A stretch of DNA of 64,000 nucleotides from Flavobacteriaceae bacterium (GTDB lineage: Bacteria; Bacteroidota; Bacteroidia; Flavobacteriales; Flavobacteriaceae), in NCBI GenBank assembly GCA_013373385.1, contig JABXHX010000037.1, positions 1-64,000 on the forward strand, given 5' to 3'. Every line of letters starts with the position of its first letter. Position 1 is the first letter of the stretch. The position numbers and the translations under genes were made by a program. The notes below the pieces were generated by a model that was given only the letters and a program-made list of their open reading frames with translations, did no database searches and had not been told where the DNA came from. Below, piece after piece: positions 18,146 through 28,097 of this stretch.

Positions 18146-19291
18146 ATGTTAGCTACAGTTTCTTATTATACAACCGCAATAGTTTGTTGTATTGCTGCAT
18201 TTGTAATTCAGCGTATTTATTATAAAGAAAAAAAGAAAAATACCTCTTCTATTTCTGTACAAGGAATTAAGTGGTTCGCGTTGGCAATTTTATCTTGGGG
18301 AATTGGCTCATTGATAAATATATTTCTAATTCATTTTTTTAATATTCAACATCAAGACACGGTAATTATTAGCTTGGGTGTATTCTTCTCTTTAATCAAT
18401 TCACTTTTTATATTAATGTCTATTCCGTCAATAGAACATTATGGTAAAAGAAATTTAGTTATCCGAATCATTGAACGTTTTACAAACAAAGAAGTATTCA
18501 TCATTTTTGGAGGAATACTATTGATGATTTCTTCTGTTTTTTTGATTTCTTTTTATAGTAACAATCAAGAGAACTCTAGTAGTAATGTTATTTGGCTAAT
18601 AGATATCCCTATTTCTTTAGTAGTTGCATTTGCTCTTTTACAAGAGTTAAACAAAGCTTTTAAAAATAGAGGAATGCGCTTTATGTATTTACCAACATTT
18701 GCTCTTTTTTTATTAATTATCGTAGCAGTAATACACCGAATTATTCCTACGGAATATATAAGTGAATTTATTTCTGAACCTACCTGGAATTCGTTAGGAG
18801 TAATTACAAGTTTATCCTTCAAATTTTTATTCATTTTACTGTTTACAATACTATTATATAGTTGGAAGTTACTAGCAGAAAATGAAGAACAACGATCAGA
18901 ATATGTTAAAATCAAAGCCTCAAAACAATCTTTAGAAAAAGAAAAGGAAGCATTATTAATTGCTAACGAAAGTCATTTAGATACCATCAAGCATTTAAAA
19001 TCTGAATTAGCCGAACAAAAAAACGAGTATTTAGCCTTAAAAAAATCTTCTGAAGTAATTCTTTCTGATAGACAAAAAGAAGTCTTAGCTAATCTTGGAG
19101 TTTGTGGAACACTAAAATCGTATACCGAAATTGCAGAAGCAATGCATATTAGTGTAGATGGGTTTCAAGCTCATATTTACCAAATTAAAAAAGCATTAAA
19201 CATTTCTGGCTCTGGAGGAAAAGAGCAATTAATACAATATGCAAAAGACAATAATCTACTAGAATTTGCAACCATTTCATGTGATTCGTAA
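18146..19291 (+). CDS. Membrane-bound LuxR-like HTH regulator
   Basis: This 381-residue protein has about seven hydrophobic segments between residues 4 and 240. A coiled coil follows (about 245-300, rich in Lys, Glu and Leu), then a C-terminal helix-turn-helix of LuxR/GerE type (about 305-365). The HTH region contains LSDRQKEVLANL, SYTEIAEAMHISVDGFQAHI and YQIKKALNISGSGGKEQLI. In this family layout, a membrane sensor half presumably controls DNA binding by the cytoplasmic end. The signal and targets are unknown. It lies 38 bp after the LAS-like peptidase gene and 111 bp before an alanine/sodium symporter. Confidence 0.75.
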   Translation: MLATVSYYTTAIVCCIAAFVIQRIYYKEKKKNTSSISVQGIKWFALAILSWGIGSLINIFLIHFFNIQHQDTVIISLGVFFSLINSLFILMSIPSIEHYGKRNLVIRIIERFTNKEVFIIFGGILLMISSVFLISFYSNNQENSSSNVIWLIDIPISLVVAFALLQELNKAFKNRGMRFMYLPTFALFLLIIVAVIHRIIPTEYISEFISEPTWNSLGVITSLSFKFLFILLFTILLYSWKLLAENEEQRSEYVKIKASKQSLEKEKEALLIANESHLDTIKHLKSELAEQKNEYLALKKSSEVILSDRQKEVLANLGVCGTLKSYTEIAEAMHISVDGFQAHIYQIKKALNISGSGGKEQLIQYAKDNNLLEFATISCDS

Positions 19292-19402
19292 ACCGAATAC
19301 TTAACCAATGCTTAAGTAGTTACATTACAAATTTTCATCAATACGTAAGCTTTTATTTTTAATTGATTCACAGCAATTTAGCAGAAATCAATACTATTAA
19401 AA

Positions 19403-20962
19403 ATGAAAAAACTATTAATAACTATTTGTGCATTTATATTTTCTAAATCTCTTTTTTCTCAAGAATCAACACAGTCTTTAGATCAAAGAATAGATCAATC
19501 TTTCGGGAATGCTACTAGCTGGTTTACAGATTCAATCTTAGCCGAAATACCAATTACAGACACTATTGGAATCCCTTGGGTATTAATTGTTTTAATATCA
19601 GGTGCATTGTATTTCTCTATCTATTTTAAACTTATCAATTTTAAAGGTTTTTTTACTGCAATTAATGTTGTAAGGGGAAAATATGATCATGTTGATACTC
19701 ATGAAAAACAAGATGACATTACAGCTACAATAAAAGCAGAAAGCACAGGTGAAGTCTCACATTTTCAAGCTTTAACTGCGGCTTTATCTGCAACTGTTGG
19801 ATTAGGAAACATTGCAGGTGTCGCTATTGCCTTATCAATTGGTGGAGCTGGAGCTACTTTTTGGATGATTCTGGTTGGGTTTTTAGGAATGGCTTCAAAA
19901 TTTGTTGAATGTACATTAGGAGTCAAATACAGAGAAATTGCTTCTGATGGTACTGTATATGGTGGACCAATGTACTATTTAAAAAATGGCTTAAAAGGAA
20001 TTGGTTTTAGCAAGTTTGGGAAACTATTATCTATCCTATTTGCTATTATGTGTGTTGGAGGTTCTTTTGGTGGTGGAAATATGTTTCAGGTAAACCAAGC
20101 TTTTAAACTATTTGAATATGTTACTGGAGGCAAAGAAAGTTTTATTTATGGTCAAGGTTGGCTTTTTGGTTTAGTTATGGCAATTTTTGCTGGAATTGTA
20201 ATTATTGGTGGAATTAAAAAAATAGCAAAAGTTACAGATAAAATTGTACCAATAATGGTATTGGTTTATGTATTAGCTGTTATCACAATTTTAATAATGA
20301 ATTATACACAAATTCCAAATGCATTATCTGAAATATTTAATGGAGCTTTTAATCCTACAGGAATTGCTGGAGGCTTTATTGGTGTGATGATTCAAGGATT
20401 TAGAAGAGGAGCTTTTTCTAATGAAGCTGGTATTGGTTCTTCTTCTATTGCACACTCTGCAGTAAAAACCAACTATGCTGCCAGTGAAGGATTAGTCGCT
20501 TTATTAGAACCTTTTATAGACACAGTAGTAGTTTGTACAATGACTGCTTTAGCATTAATTATAACAGGACAAATAACTACAGGAACACAAATTTCTTATG
20601 AGCAAGGAGCAATACTTACATCTAAAGCTCTAGAAAGTGGTATTTCTTGGTTTCCATATTTATTAACTATTGCCGTTATTCTTTTTGCTTTTTCATCGAT
20701 GATATCTTGGTCATATTATGGATACCAAGCTTGGTCATACTTATTCGGCAGAAAAAAGAGAACAGGAAATATTTATAAAATCATCTTTTGTGTATTCACA
20801 GTAATTGGTGCTGCCGCAACACTAAATTCTGTTGTAGATTTTTCTGATGCTATGGTATTTGCTATGATGGTTCCTAACATGATTGGATTAGTGCTTTTAG
20901 CTCCTAAAGTAATTAAAGAGTTAAAACGTTATAAATTAGCCATACTAGCAAAGAAATCTTAA
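19403..20962 (+). CDS. Alanine/sodium symporter (AGCS family)
   Basis: This 519-residue multi-pass membrane protein has the family signature region LTAALSATVGLGNIAGVA. It also has GGPMYYLKNGLKGIG, the conserved GFRRGAFSNEAGIGSSSIAHSA and ISWSYYGYQAWSYLFG. AGCS proteins bring alanine or glycine into the cell with Na+ or H+. Before the first transporter helix there is a signal-like segment ending near residue 19 and a spacer of about 30 residues (SFGNATSWFTD), an extension seen in many Bacteroidota members. It is preceded by the membrane LuxR-like regulator on the same strand. Confidence 0.93.
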   Translation: MKKLLITICAFIFSKSLFSQESTQSLDQRIDQSFGNATSWFTDSILAEIPITDTIGIPWVLIVLISGALYFSIYFKLINFKGFFTAINVVRGKYDHVDTHEKQDDITATIKAESTGEVSHFQALTAALSATVGLGNIAGVAIALSIGGAGATFWMILVGFLGMASKFVECTLGVKYREIASDGTVYGGPMYYLKNGLKGIGFSKFGKLLSILFAIMCVGGSFGGGNMFQVNQAFKLFEYVTGGKESFIYGQGWLFGLVMAIFAGIVIIGGIKKIAKVTDKIVPIMVLVYVLAVITILIMNYTQIPNALSEIFNGAFNPTGIAGGFIGVMIQGFRRGAFSNEAGIGSSSIAHSAVKTNYAASEGLVALLEPFIDTVVVCTMTALALIITGQITTGTQISYEQGAILTSKALESGISWFPYLLTIAVILFAFSSMISWSYYGYQAWSYLFGRKKRTGNIYKIIFCVFTVIGAAATLNSVVDFSDAMVFAMMVPNMIGLVLLAPKVIKELKRYKLAILAKKS

Positions 20963-21005
20963 ACATTTTATGTAGCTTTATGAGCTCAATATAAACCACA
21001 ACCAA

Positions 21006-22439
21006 ATGAAAAAAATATCCTTATTCTTTGTACTGGCATTTTTAATAATTGCTTGTAACGAAAAGAAAGAAACTAAAACTACTTCTACCGAATTGACTGC
21101 TGAAGAAAAAACAGACGCAGCTAATATTAAGAAGATTTTTGACACAGCACTTTTACATGGAAAATCATATAACTGGTTAAAAGATTTAACCACAAATATA
21201 GGTGGAAGAATGTCAGGATCACCAGAAGCAGCAATGGCAGTAAAATGGGGAGAACGTGTTATGAAAGAAGTTGGTTTAGATTCAGTTTGGTTGCAACCAG
21301 CAATTGTACCTCATTGGGTTAGGGGAGAAAAAGAAGTTGCTTATTTTGTTTCTAATGGTAAAAAAACTGACATGGCTATTTGCGCTTTAGGAGGTTCTGT
21401 TGCTACACCTAACAATGGTGTTATGGCAGAAGTAATAGAGGTGAAAACAATTAAAGAAGCTCAAGAGTTAGGAGAAAAAGCCAGAGGTAAAATTATCTTT
21501 TTTAACAGACCTTTTGACAATACCTTGATTAACACATTTAGTGCCTACGGTGGTTGTGTAGACCAACGTGTTAACGGTGCCGCAGCTGTTGGAAAGCACG
21601 GCGCATTGGCCGTTATTGTTAGATCTATGACCAATAATATAGACAACTACCCACATACAGGAACCATGCGTTACGGAGATATTCCAGAAAGTCAATACAT
21701 TCCTGCTGCAGCCATAAGTACATTAGCTGCAGAAAACTTAAGTAAAGGTTTAAAGGAAAACCCAAATCTAAAAGTCTATCTAAAACAAAATTGTAGAAAC
21801 TTACCCAATGAAAAATCTTACAATGTAATTGGTGAGTTAAGAGGTTCAGAAAACCCAGAAAAAATAATTGTAGTAGGTGGTCATTTAGATTCTTGGGATT
21901 TAGGTGATGGAGCGCATGATGACGGAACAGGTATTGTACAATCTTTAGAAGTATTGCACATTTTTAAAAAGAATAATATCAAGCCAAAAAACACCATTCG
22001 AGTAGTATTTTTTATGGATGAAGAACAAGGCGGAGGTGGTGCTAGAGCTTATGCAGAAGCCGCAAAGACAACTAAAGAAATTCATATTGGCGGACTAGAA
22101 TCTGATGCTGGAGGACATACTCCTAGAGGATTTACTATTGATGCTAACAAAGCAAATACAGCTACTTTAAAAAGTTGGAAAAAATTGTTAGCTCCTTATG
22201 GATTACACGATATTGTTAGAGGTGGATCTGGTGCAGATATTAGTCCGTTAAAATCAGAGAACGTCACTTTAGTTGGCTATCGACCAGATTCGCAGCGCTA
22301 CTTTGATTACCATCATGCAGCAACAGATACTTTTGACAAAGTAAACAAGCGTGAGCTTGAGTTAGGAAGTGCCTCTATGGCAAGTATGATTTACTTAATG
22401 GATAAATATTTATACAACAATACACCAATCAAACAATAA
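21006..22439 (+). CDS. M28-family zinc aminopeptidase, lipoprotein
   Basis: This 477-residue protein has a lipoprotein signal peptide (lipobox LIIAC, cysteine 17), so it is probably anchored in the outer or inner membrane, facing the periplasm or the outside. Metal ligands of M28 peptidases are visible: VGGHLDSWDLGDGAHDDGTG (His and Asp), FMDEEQGGGGA (catalytic and metal Glu), GLESDAGGH (Asp) and YHHAATDT (His). A PA-like insert lies at about residues 130-250. It would release N-terminal amino acids from peptides. The amidohydrolase lipoprotein follows after 4 bp, and an amino-acid symporter precedes it, fitting peptide scavenging. Confidence 0.92.
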   Translation: MKKISLFFVLAFLIIACNEKKETKTTSTELTAEEKTDAANIKKIFDTALLHGKSYNWLKDLTTNIGGRMSGSPEAAMAVKWGERVMKEVGLDSVWLQPAIVPHWVRGEKEVAYFVSNGKKTDMAICALGGSVATPNNGVMAEVIEVKTIKEAQELGEKARGKIIFFNRPFDNTLINTFSAYGGCVDQRVNGAAAVGKHGALAVIVRSMTNNIDNYPHTGTMRYGDIPESQYIPAAAISTLAAENLSKGLKENPNLKVYLKQNCRNLPNEKSYNVIGELRGSENPEKIIVVGGHLDSWDLGDGAHDDGTGIVQSLEVLHIFKKNNIKPKNTIRVVFFMDEEQGGGGARAYAEAAKTTKEIHIGGLESDAGGHTPRGFTIDANKANTATLKSWKKLLAPYGLHDIVRGGSGADISPLKSENVTLVGYRPDSQRYFDYHHAATDTFDKVNKRELELGSASMASMIYLMDKYLYNNTPIKQ

Positions 22440-22443
22440 CAGC

Positions 22444-24066
22444 ATGAAGAAAATCATTTTAACACTTAGTATTCTTGCTCTTTTTACAGCGTGTAAGCAA
22501 CAAGAAAAAGCCGATTTTATTGTTATCAATGCAAATGTGTATACCGTTAATAAAAATTTTGACAAAGCTGAAAGTTTTGCTATAAAAAACGGTAAGTTTA
22601 TAGCAGTTGGCACCAATGCTGAAATTCAGAAAAATTATACAGCAACCAATATTGTAGATGCAAAAAACCAAACCATTATACCAGGATTGATAGATGCACA
22701 CTGTCATTTTAATGGCTTAGGATTAAGCTTACAAAAAGTAGATTTAAGAGGCACTAAAAGTTATGATGAAGTGCTGCAAAAACTAGTCGCTTTTAAAAAA
22801 GAAAAAAAAGCAACATATATCACTGGTCGTGGCTGGGATCAAAACGATTGGGAGCTGAAAGAATTTCCTACCAAAGAAAAATTAGACAAACTTTTCCCAA
22901 ATACACCTGTTGCTATTCGTAGAGTTGATGGGCATGCATTATTGGTAAATGAAGCTGCCCTGAAATACTCAGGATTATCGAGTACCAAATTTCCAAAAAA
23001 AGTTTCTGGAGGTGAGTTTCTTACAAAAAATGGAAAATTAACAGGAGTTTTAATTGATGCTGCAATGAACTATATTAAGCTTCCTGCAGCTTCAAAAAAA
23101 GAGCAAATTCAAGGGTTGCTAGATGCTCAAAAAATGACTTTTAGCTACGGATTAACTACTGTAAATGACGCCGGCTTAAGCAGAAATACAATTGAACTTA
23201 TGGATAGTTTGCAAAAAACTGGTGATTTAAAAATGCGTATTTATGCCATGGTTTCTGTCAGTCAAAAAAATTTAGATTACTTTTTAGGCAAAGGAATTAT
23301 AAAAACTGACCGTTTAAATGTACGTTCTTTTAAAGTCTATGGCGATGGTGCTTTAGGTTCTCGTGGAGCAGCTATGCGAAAACCGTATAGTGATAGACAC
23401 AATCATTTTGGGGCTATGATTTACAGTCCAAAAAGATATACAGAAATTGCCGAACAAATTGCAAAGTCTAACTATCAAATGAACACACACGCCATTGGCG
23501 ACTCTGCAAATACTTGGATTTTAAAAACTTACAAGAGAGCGTTAAAAGGACAAAAAGATAGACGTTGGAAAATTGAACATGCACAAATTGTCTCTCCTGC
23601 TGACTTTGAATTATTTGACAATATTGTTCCTTCGGTGCAGCCTACACACGCAACGTCAGATATGTATTGGGCAAAAGATCGTGTTGGTGCAGAGCGTATA
23701 AAAGGTGCTTATGCCTTTAAAGATTTATTAAAAAGCTACGGAAGAGTTGCTTTAGGAACCGATTTTCCGGTAGAAAGAGTAAGTCCGTTTTTAACATTTT
23801 CTGCTGCTGTAACCCGACAAGATACAGAGGGATATCCAGCCAACGGATTTCAAATGGAAAATGCTTTGACCAGAGAACAAACTTTACGCGGTATGACCAT
23901 TTGGGCTGCACACTCTAACTTTGAAGAAAATGAAAAAGGCAGTATAGAAGTGGATAAGTTTGCTGATTTTGTTATTCTAAATCAAAATATTATGAAAGTT
24001 AAAGGCAGCAACATACATAAAACTAAAGTTGTTGCTACCTATGTAAATGGTGAAAAGGTGTATTAG
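22444..24066 (+). CDS. YtcJ-like amidohydrolase, lipoprotein
   Basis: This 540-residue amidohydrolase-superfamily protein has a lipobox (LFTAC, cysteine 17). It has the metal-binding GLIDAHCHFNGLG (H-x-H), a central AIGDSANTW-type histidine motif, KIEHAQIV, and the late aspartate in LGTDFPVERVSPF. The C-terminal half returns to the small beta-sandwich (NEKGSIEVDKFADFVILNQN). Such proteins are usually called YtcJ-like or amidohydrolase family 3; the substrate is not known. It starts 4 bp after the M28 peptidase stop and was probably co-transcribed with it. A small start-less reading frame follows directly in the same frame. Confidence 0.92.
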   Translation: MKKIILTLSILALFTACKQQEKADFIVINANVYTVNKNFDKAESFAIKNGKFIAVGTNAEIQKNYTATNIVDAKNQTIIPGLIDAHCHFNGLGLSLQKVDLRGTKSYDEVLQKLVAFKKEKKATYITGRGWDQNDWELKEFPTKEKLDKLFPNTPVAIRRVDGHALLVNEAALKYSGLSSTKFPKKVSGGEFLTKNGKLTGVLIDAAMNYIKLPAASKKEQIQGLLDAQKMTFSYGLTTVNDAGLSRNTIELMDSLQKTGDLKMRIYAMVSVSQKNLDYFLGKGIIKTDRLNVRSFKVYGDGALGSRGAAMRKPYSDRHNHFGAMIYSPKRYTEIAEQIAKSNYQMNTHAIGDSANTWILKTYKRALKGQKDRRWKIEHAQIVSPADFELFDNIVPSVQPTHATSDMYWAKDRVGAERIKGAYAFKDLLKSYGRVALGTDFPVERVSPFLTFSAAVTRQDTEGYPANGFQMENALTREQTLRGMTIWAAHSNFEENEKGSIEVDKFADFVILNQNIMKVKGSNIHKTKVVATYVNGEKVY

Positions 24067-24072
24067 TTTTTA

Positions 24073-24252
24073 ATAGATATAATAAATTTAATTATTGGTT
24101 TAGTCTTTGTAATTAATGGAATAGCTATTATCATTATATATCAAAAACTAATAAAAAAACATGGGTATGGCAGATTCTCTTTTAAACTTCAAACAGGAGG
24201 CATTGGTTTTGTGATAATAGGGTTATACTTAATAATTACTGAGCTCATATAA
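24073..24252 (+). pseudogene. Small two-helix membrane protein frame without a normal start codon
   Basis: From ATA 24073 to the stop at 24250-24252 the frame encodes about 59 residues. It has two hydrophobic helices (NLIIGLVFVINGIAIIIIY and IGFVIIGLYLIIT) separated by a charged loop, QKLIKKHGYGRFSFKLQTGG. It is in the same frame as the amidohydrolase, whose TAG lies 6 bases upstream. No ATG, GTG or TTG precedes the first helix. The ATA followed by GAT ATA ATA looks like a mutated ATG. It is either a decayed small gene, a rare non-canonical start, or chance. Confidence 0.4.
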
Positions 24253-24280
24253 TTATCAACAAGATAAGCTTAATAAAAAA

Positions 24281-24305
24281 GCGAACCAAATGGTTCGCTT
24301 TTTTA
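24281..24305. terminator. Bidirectional terminator between the amidohydrolase and tricorn-like genes
   Basis: GCGAACCA (24281-24288) pairs with TGGTTCGC (24291-24298). A's precede it and T's follow it, so it can end transcripts from both sides. Confidence 0.88.
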
Positions 24306-24322
24306 TTTAATACTCTATTCTT

Positions 24323-27300
24323 TTACTTAAGGTCTTTTAATAAAACCTCTACAGCTTTCTTTAATTGGTCATCTTCTCCTCTGGCTTTCCAACCTGGTTT
24401 GTTTTTAACTAAATAATCTGGCATAGCTGGCGCTTCATTCTCCATATTCTTGCCAGACTCTTTTACATACCAAGCTCTATAAGGCATTCTAATAAATCCG
24501 TCCATTAAACTATGTCCACCAGTAGAAATTACCGCTCCAAATGTTGGCTGTCCTACTAGTTTCCCTAGTTTAAAACTCTTAAAAGCATGTGCAAATATCT
24601 CTGCATTTGAGTAACTATTTTCATTTGCTAATGCTACCATTGGCTTAGTATTTACAGATAGAATAGCTCTTTCATTAAACGGATAATTATTTTTGTACTT
24701 TGTATTATCTCGCTTTAAATTATTGGTTGCTCCTCTTGGAACCGTATATGCATGTTGCTTGGTGTTTAACACTGTCATTAAACGGTCGGTAGTCCATCCA
24801 CCACCATTATAACGCACATCAATTACAATTCCTTTTTTACCATAACCACTAGCTTTTAATTCACGCTCAAAACGCTCAAAGCTTGGTAAATTCATTCCTT
24901 GAATATGAATATAACCTAATTGACCGTTCGAAAATTTATCAACCAATTTTTTACGAGAATTCACCCATTCTTCATAACGCAACCTACTAATTACTCCACT
25001 AGACTGTGTTCTTACAACAACCTCTCTACTGCCTTGTAGGGTTAGTAATACTTCTTTATTTACTGTATTTTTTAACAGGCTGTAAAAATTTGTATCAAAC
25101 TGAATTTTTTTGCCATTTACTGCCGTAATAACATCGCCTACTTTTAAATTCACATTCGATTTTGTGGCTGCAGAGTTTGGTAATACATACTTAATTTCTA
25201 CTCCGTTTCTTATATTCTTTACATCTAAACCAAGCAGCCCAATTCTATCACTAGACACCTTTTCTGGATTTGCTCCTCGATACCCCATATGGCTTGCGTT
25301 TAGCTGACCCAACATATTATTATACATAAACGTATAATCTTGTTTTGTTGTTGCTGCCAATACCCAAGGTCGGTATTTTTTTACGATGCTTTTCCAATTA
25401 TACCCATGAAATTTTGGATCGTAAAAACCAGCAGTTATAGCTCGTACACCTTCTTCAAAAACTTGTTCGTATTGCTTTGCTAAATTGGTTGTATAACTTG
25501 CTGAATGTGTATACGAAGTAACTCTATCTGATTTTAAGTTTAACGACTTTAATCTTCCTCTTGAAGCATAATACAAAGTTGATTTGTACAAACTCGCTGC
25601 CCCAACAGACGAAATGCCTTTGACCATTTTAGGTGTTCCACCAGTAAGTTTTAATTTATAAAATCCGTTTTGCCTTGTTGCTGGATTTGATGCAGAAATG
25701 TAAATACTTTTACTATCTAAACTAAACATCGCTCCAAATTCATTACCTGCCCAATTTGTTAGTTGTACCAAACGATCGTAGATGTTGTCTTTATCAATTT
25801 TTACAACTACTTTTTTCTTATCCTTTTTAGCTTTTGGGTCTTTTTTGGGCTGATAATACGCACCCTCTTTAAAGTCTGTTCTTGATTTTTCCCAGTCAGA
25901 TTTTTGCAACCAAACCATCCAAGTATCAAAATTAATTCCGCCTCTATCACCTGATCTATTAGATACAAACGATAGCTTTTTACCATCTGGACTCCAAACT
26001 GGATTCATATCTGACCTCGGATGCATAGATACATTCATTTTTTCTGTCGGGTTCTCTATCGATTGGATATAAATCTCGCTATCAAAATTTAAATCTTCTT
26101 GAGAATACGCAATGTATTTACTATCTGGACTCCAAGCTACGCCTTCTGCAGCAGCCCAAGAATCTGAATAAGCTTTTGGCTTTAAAATTTCACCATCTTT
26201 CATATCTGCAATTACAAGTTTTCCTCTACCAATTCTATAAGCAATTTTTTTTCTGTCTGGAGAAACAATCGGTTCAAAAACGTCTTCTTTACTTTTTGTA
26301 AGTTTAGAAACTTTTATTTTTAAGCTTCTACTTAGGTTTACATTTTTATCCAACGAAACTACCTTATACAACTCATTATGCCCGTCTCTATCAGATAAAA
26401 AACCAAGCGTATTATTGTCTATCCAAAACGGATTAGCATCTCTAAAAGGATGATTACTTACATTATTTGTACTTGTTTTCTCTTTGGTATTTTCTTTTAC
26501 AAAAATTTCTCCGTTGATACTCAAAGCAACTAATTTTCCGTTAGGAGAAACGCTTAAACCTCTAACACCATTAGAAACTGTTTTAGTTTCTTCTAATTCA
26601 AAACGATTATCTGTTGGAATAGCTAATTGTAGCTTTGTGGTTGAACCATTTTGTAATTTATATACGTTAATACCACTGTTATATACAATCGTTCCATTAT
26701 TACTTACTGAGTAAGACAAAACACCATTACTGTTTAATCTGGTTAAACGTTTGGTATTGTTAGAAGAAGAACCATCTGCATTTAATATCGTTTTATAAAT
26801 ATTATAGCGTCCACTTTCTGCACCAACATAATACAGATTGTTGTTAGCATCCCAAAGGGGTGTATGATCATTCTTTTTATTGGTTGTAATTTGATGGTAC
26901 TTTTTTGTCTTTACATTGAAAATCCAAATGTCTCTTTGCGCTGGCCCTCTATAGTCTTCTCTAGAGATTCTACAAGCACCTTTTACAAAAGCAATAAAAT
27001 TACCATTTGGAGAGATTGTAGCTTGGCTGCCTAAAGCTGTTATTAAACGTTGTGGCGTTTCTCCAGTAGCACTTACACTGTACATTGCTGGATCCCATTC
27101 AGGTCCTTTGTACATTCTATTGGTTGTAAATAAAATAGTTCCATTTTTATTCCATTGTGATGGTGTATCTGTAGTAGGAAAGTATGTTAATTGATTTGGA
27201 AGACCACCTTCTACACTAGTTGTAAAAATATTTGTACTACCTCTTCTATTTGAAGAAAATGCAATTTGATTGCCTTCTGCATTCCAAACAGGATTGCTTT

Positions 27301-27493
27301 CATAAGCCTGATGAATCGTTAATCTTTTGGTTTGATTTGTTGCGAAATTGTACACCCAAATATCGCCGTGATAACCAAATGCCATCTGTGTAGCATCTGG
27401 ACTAATTGATGGCTGCCTAACCAAAATATTTTGAGCAAACAACAAACCCAGATTGCTAAATAATGCTATGAAGAATAAAGTTTTTTTAGTCAT
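24323..27493 (-). CDS. Tricorn-like S41 peptidase
   Basis: This 1056-residue exported protein has a signal peptide ending about LLFAQ. The first roughly 560 residues form beta-propeller repeats of the PD40/WD40 kind (recurring SPDGKKL, SPNGNFIAF and WNAEGNQIAFSSNR). A PDZ-like segment follows (GLLGLDVKNIRNGVEIKYV to VGDVITAVNGKKI). An S41 protease domain closes it, with GIVIDVRYNGGGWTTD and the catalytic serine in NENSYSNAEIFAHAF. Tricorn enzymes degrade peptides, and the signal peptide suggests periplasmic action. It is convergent with the M28/amidohydrolase pair and divergent from the FKBP lipoprotein, consistent with a peptide-use neighbourhood. Confidence 0.92.
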   Translation of the reverse strand: MTKKTLFFIALFSNLGLLFAQNILVRQPSISPDATQMAFGYHGDIWVYNFATNQTKRLTIHQAYESNPVWNAEGNQIAFSSNRRGSTNIFTTSVEGGLPNQLTYFPTTDTPSQWNKNGTILFTTNRMYKGPEWDPAMYSVSATGETPQRLITALGSQATISPNGNFIAFVKGACRISREDYRGPAQRDIWIFNVKTKKYHQITTNKKNDHTPLWDANNNLYYVGAESGRYNIYKTILNADGSSSNNTKRLTRLNSNGVLSYSVSNNGTIVYNSGINVYKLQNGSTTKLQLAIPTDNRFELEETKTVSNGVRGLSVSPNGKLVALSINGEIFVKENTKEKTSTNNVSNHPFRDANPFWIDNNTLGFLSDRDGHNELYKVVSLDKNVNLSRSLKIKVSKLTKSKEDVFEPIVSPDRKKIAYRIGRGKLVIADMKDGEILKPKAYSDSWAAAEGVAWSPDSKYIAYSQEDLNFDSEIYIQSIENPTEKMNVSMHPRSDMNPVWSPDGKKLSFVSNRSGDRGGINFDTWMVWLQKSDWEKSRTDFKEGAYYQPKKDPKAKKDKKKVVVKIDKDNIYDRLVQLTNWAGNEFGAMFSLDSKSIYISASNPATRQNGFYKLKLTGGTPKMVKGISSVGAASLYKSTLYYASRGRLKSLNLKSDRVTSYTHSASYTTNLAKQYEQVFEEGVRAITAGFYDPKFHGYNWKSIVKKYRPWVLAATTKQDYTFMYNNMLGQLNASHMGYRGANPEKVSSDRIGLLGLDVKNIRNGVEIKYVLPNSAATKSNVNLKVGDVITAVNGKKIQFDTNFYSLLKNTVNKEVLLTLQGSREVVVRTQSSGVISRLRYEEWVNSRKKLVDKFSNGQLGYIHIQGMNLPSFERFERELKASGYGKKGIVIDVRYNGGGWTTDRLMTVLNTKQHAYTVPRGATNNLKRDNTKYKNNYPFNERAILSVNTKPMVALANENSYSNAEIFAHAFKSFKLGKLVGQPTFGAVISTGGHSLMDGFIRMPYRAWYVKESGKNMENEAPAMPDYLVKNKPGWKARGEDDQLKKAVEVLLKDLK

Positions 27494-27620
27494 GATTTTT
27501 ATTTTAAGCCTCTAATTTAAACCATAAATATTTATTAGTAAAGCAAATAGTAGGTATTTAGGATATTTTAAGAGTTCATTAACGAATTACAAAACGTTTT
27601 AGTGTTACATCAAATTAGTT

Positions 27621-27628
27621 TATATTCG
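27621..27628 (+). promoter_or_regulatory. Promoter of the FKBP lipoprotein gene (-7 element)
   Basis: TATATTCG, one base off TAnnTTTG, lies 28 bases before the ATG. A T-run about 20 bases upstream is the only -33 candidate. Confidence 0.35.
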
Positions 27629-27656
27629 CAGCCTATTAATAACAATCATATCAACA

Positions 27657-28097
27657 ATGAAATCGTTTGTCGCCATTTTATTTTTAGCGCTATTCGTATC
27701 GTGCAGTAGTAATGAAGAGGATTTTAGCTCTGAAAATGAACTAGAAATTTTAGCGTACATTGCTAAACACAAACTTAATGCAACAAAAACAAGCTCAGGC
27801 TTATATTATGTTATTACAGACCCTGGCTCTGGCTCTAAACCAACAGAAAACGCTACAGTTACTGTAAATTATATTGGAAAATTTACCGATGATAAAATTT
27901 TTGAACAACGTAAAAACGTTACCTTTAATTTACAAGGGGTAATTCCTGGATGGAAAGAAGGTTTGACCTATTTTAACGAAGATGCTCAGGGCTTGCTTTT
28001 AATTCCGTCACATTTGGGTTATGGAGCTAATGGTACGAATGGTATTCCGGGTGGTTCTGTATTAGTTTTCAATATTCATTTATTAAAAATCAATTAA
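27657..28097 (+). CDS. FKBP-type peptidyl-prolyl cis-trans isomerase, lipoprotein
   Basis: This 146-residue protein has a lipobox (LFVSC, cysteine 16). An FKBP domain follows, with TSSGLYYVITDPGSG, VTVNYIGKFTDDKIFEQ, VIPGWKEGLTYF and the C-terminal GIPGGSVLVFNIHLL. It would help proline isomerisation of exported proteins at the membrane. The cysteine placement and the Ser/Asn/Glu-rich linker agree with a lipoprotein. Its 3' end overlaps the convergent trpA stop by 4 bp, with no terminator between them. Confidence 0.93.
   Translation: MKSFVAILFLALFVSCSSNEEDFSSENELEILAYIAKHKLNATKTSSGLYYVITDPGSGSKPTENATVTVNYIGKFTDDKIFEQRKNVTFNLQGVIPGWKEGLTYFNEDAQGLLLIPSHLGYGANGTNGIPGGSVLVFNIHLLKIN

Noticed and set aside
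18565..18915. A 116-codon minus-strand frame opposite the membrane LuxR-like gene.
   Set aside because: Antisense shadow of a coding gene, no supporting signal.
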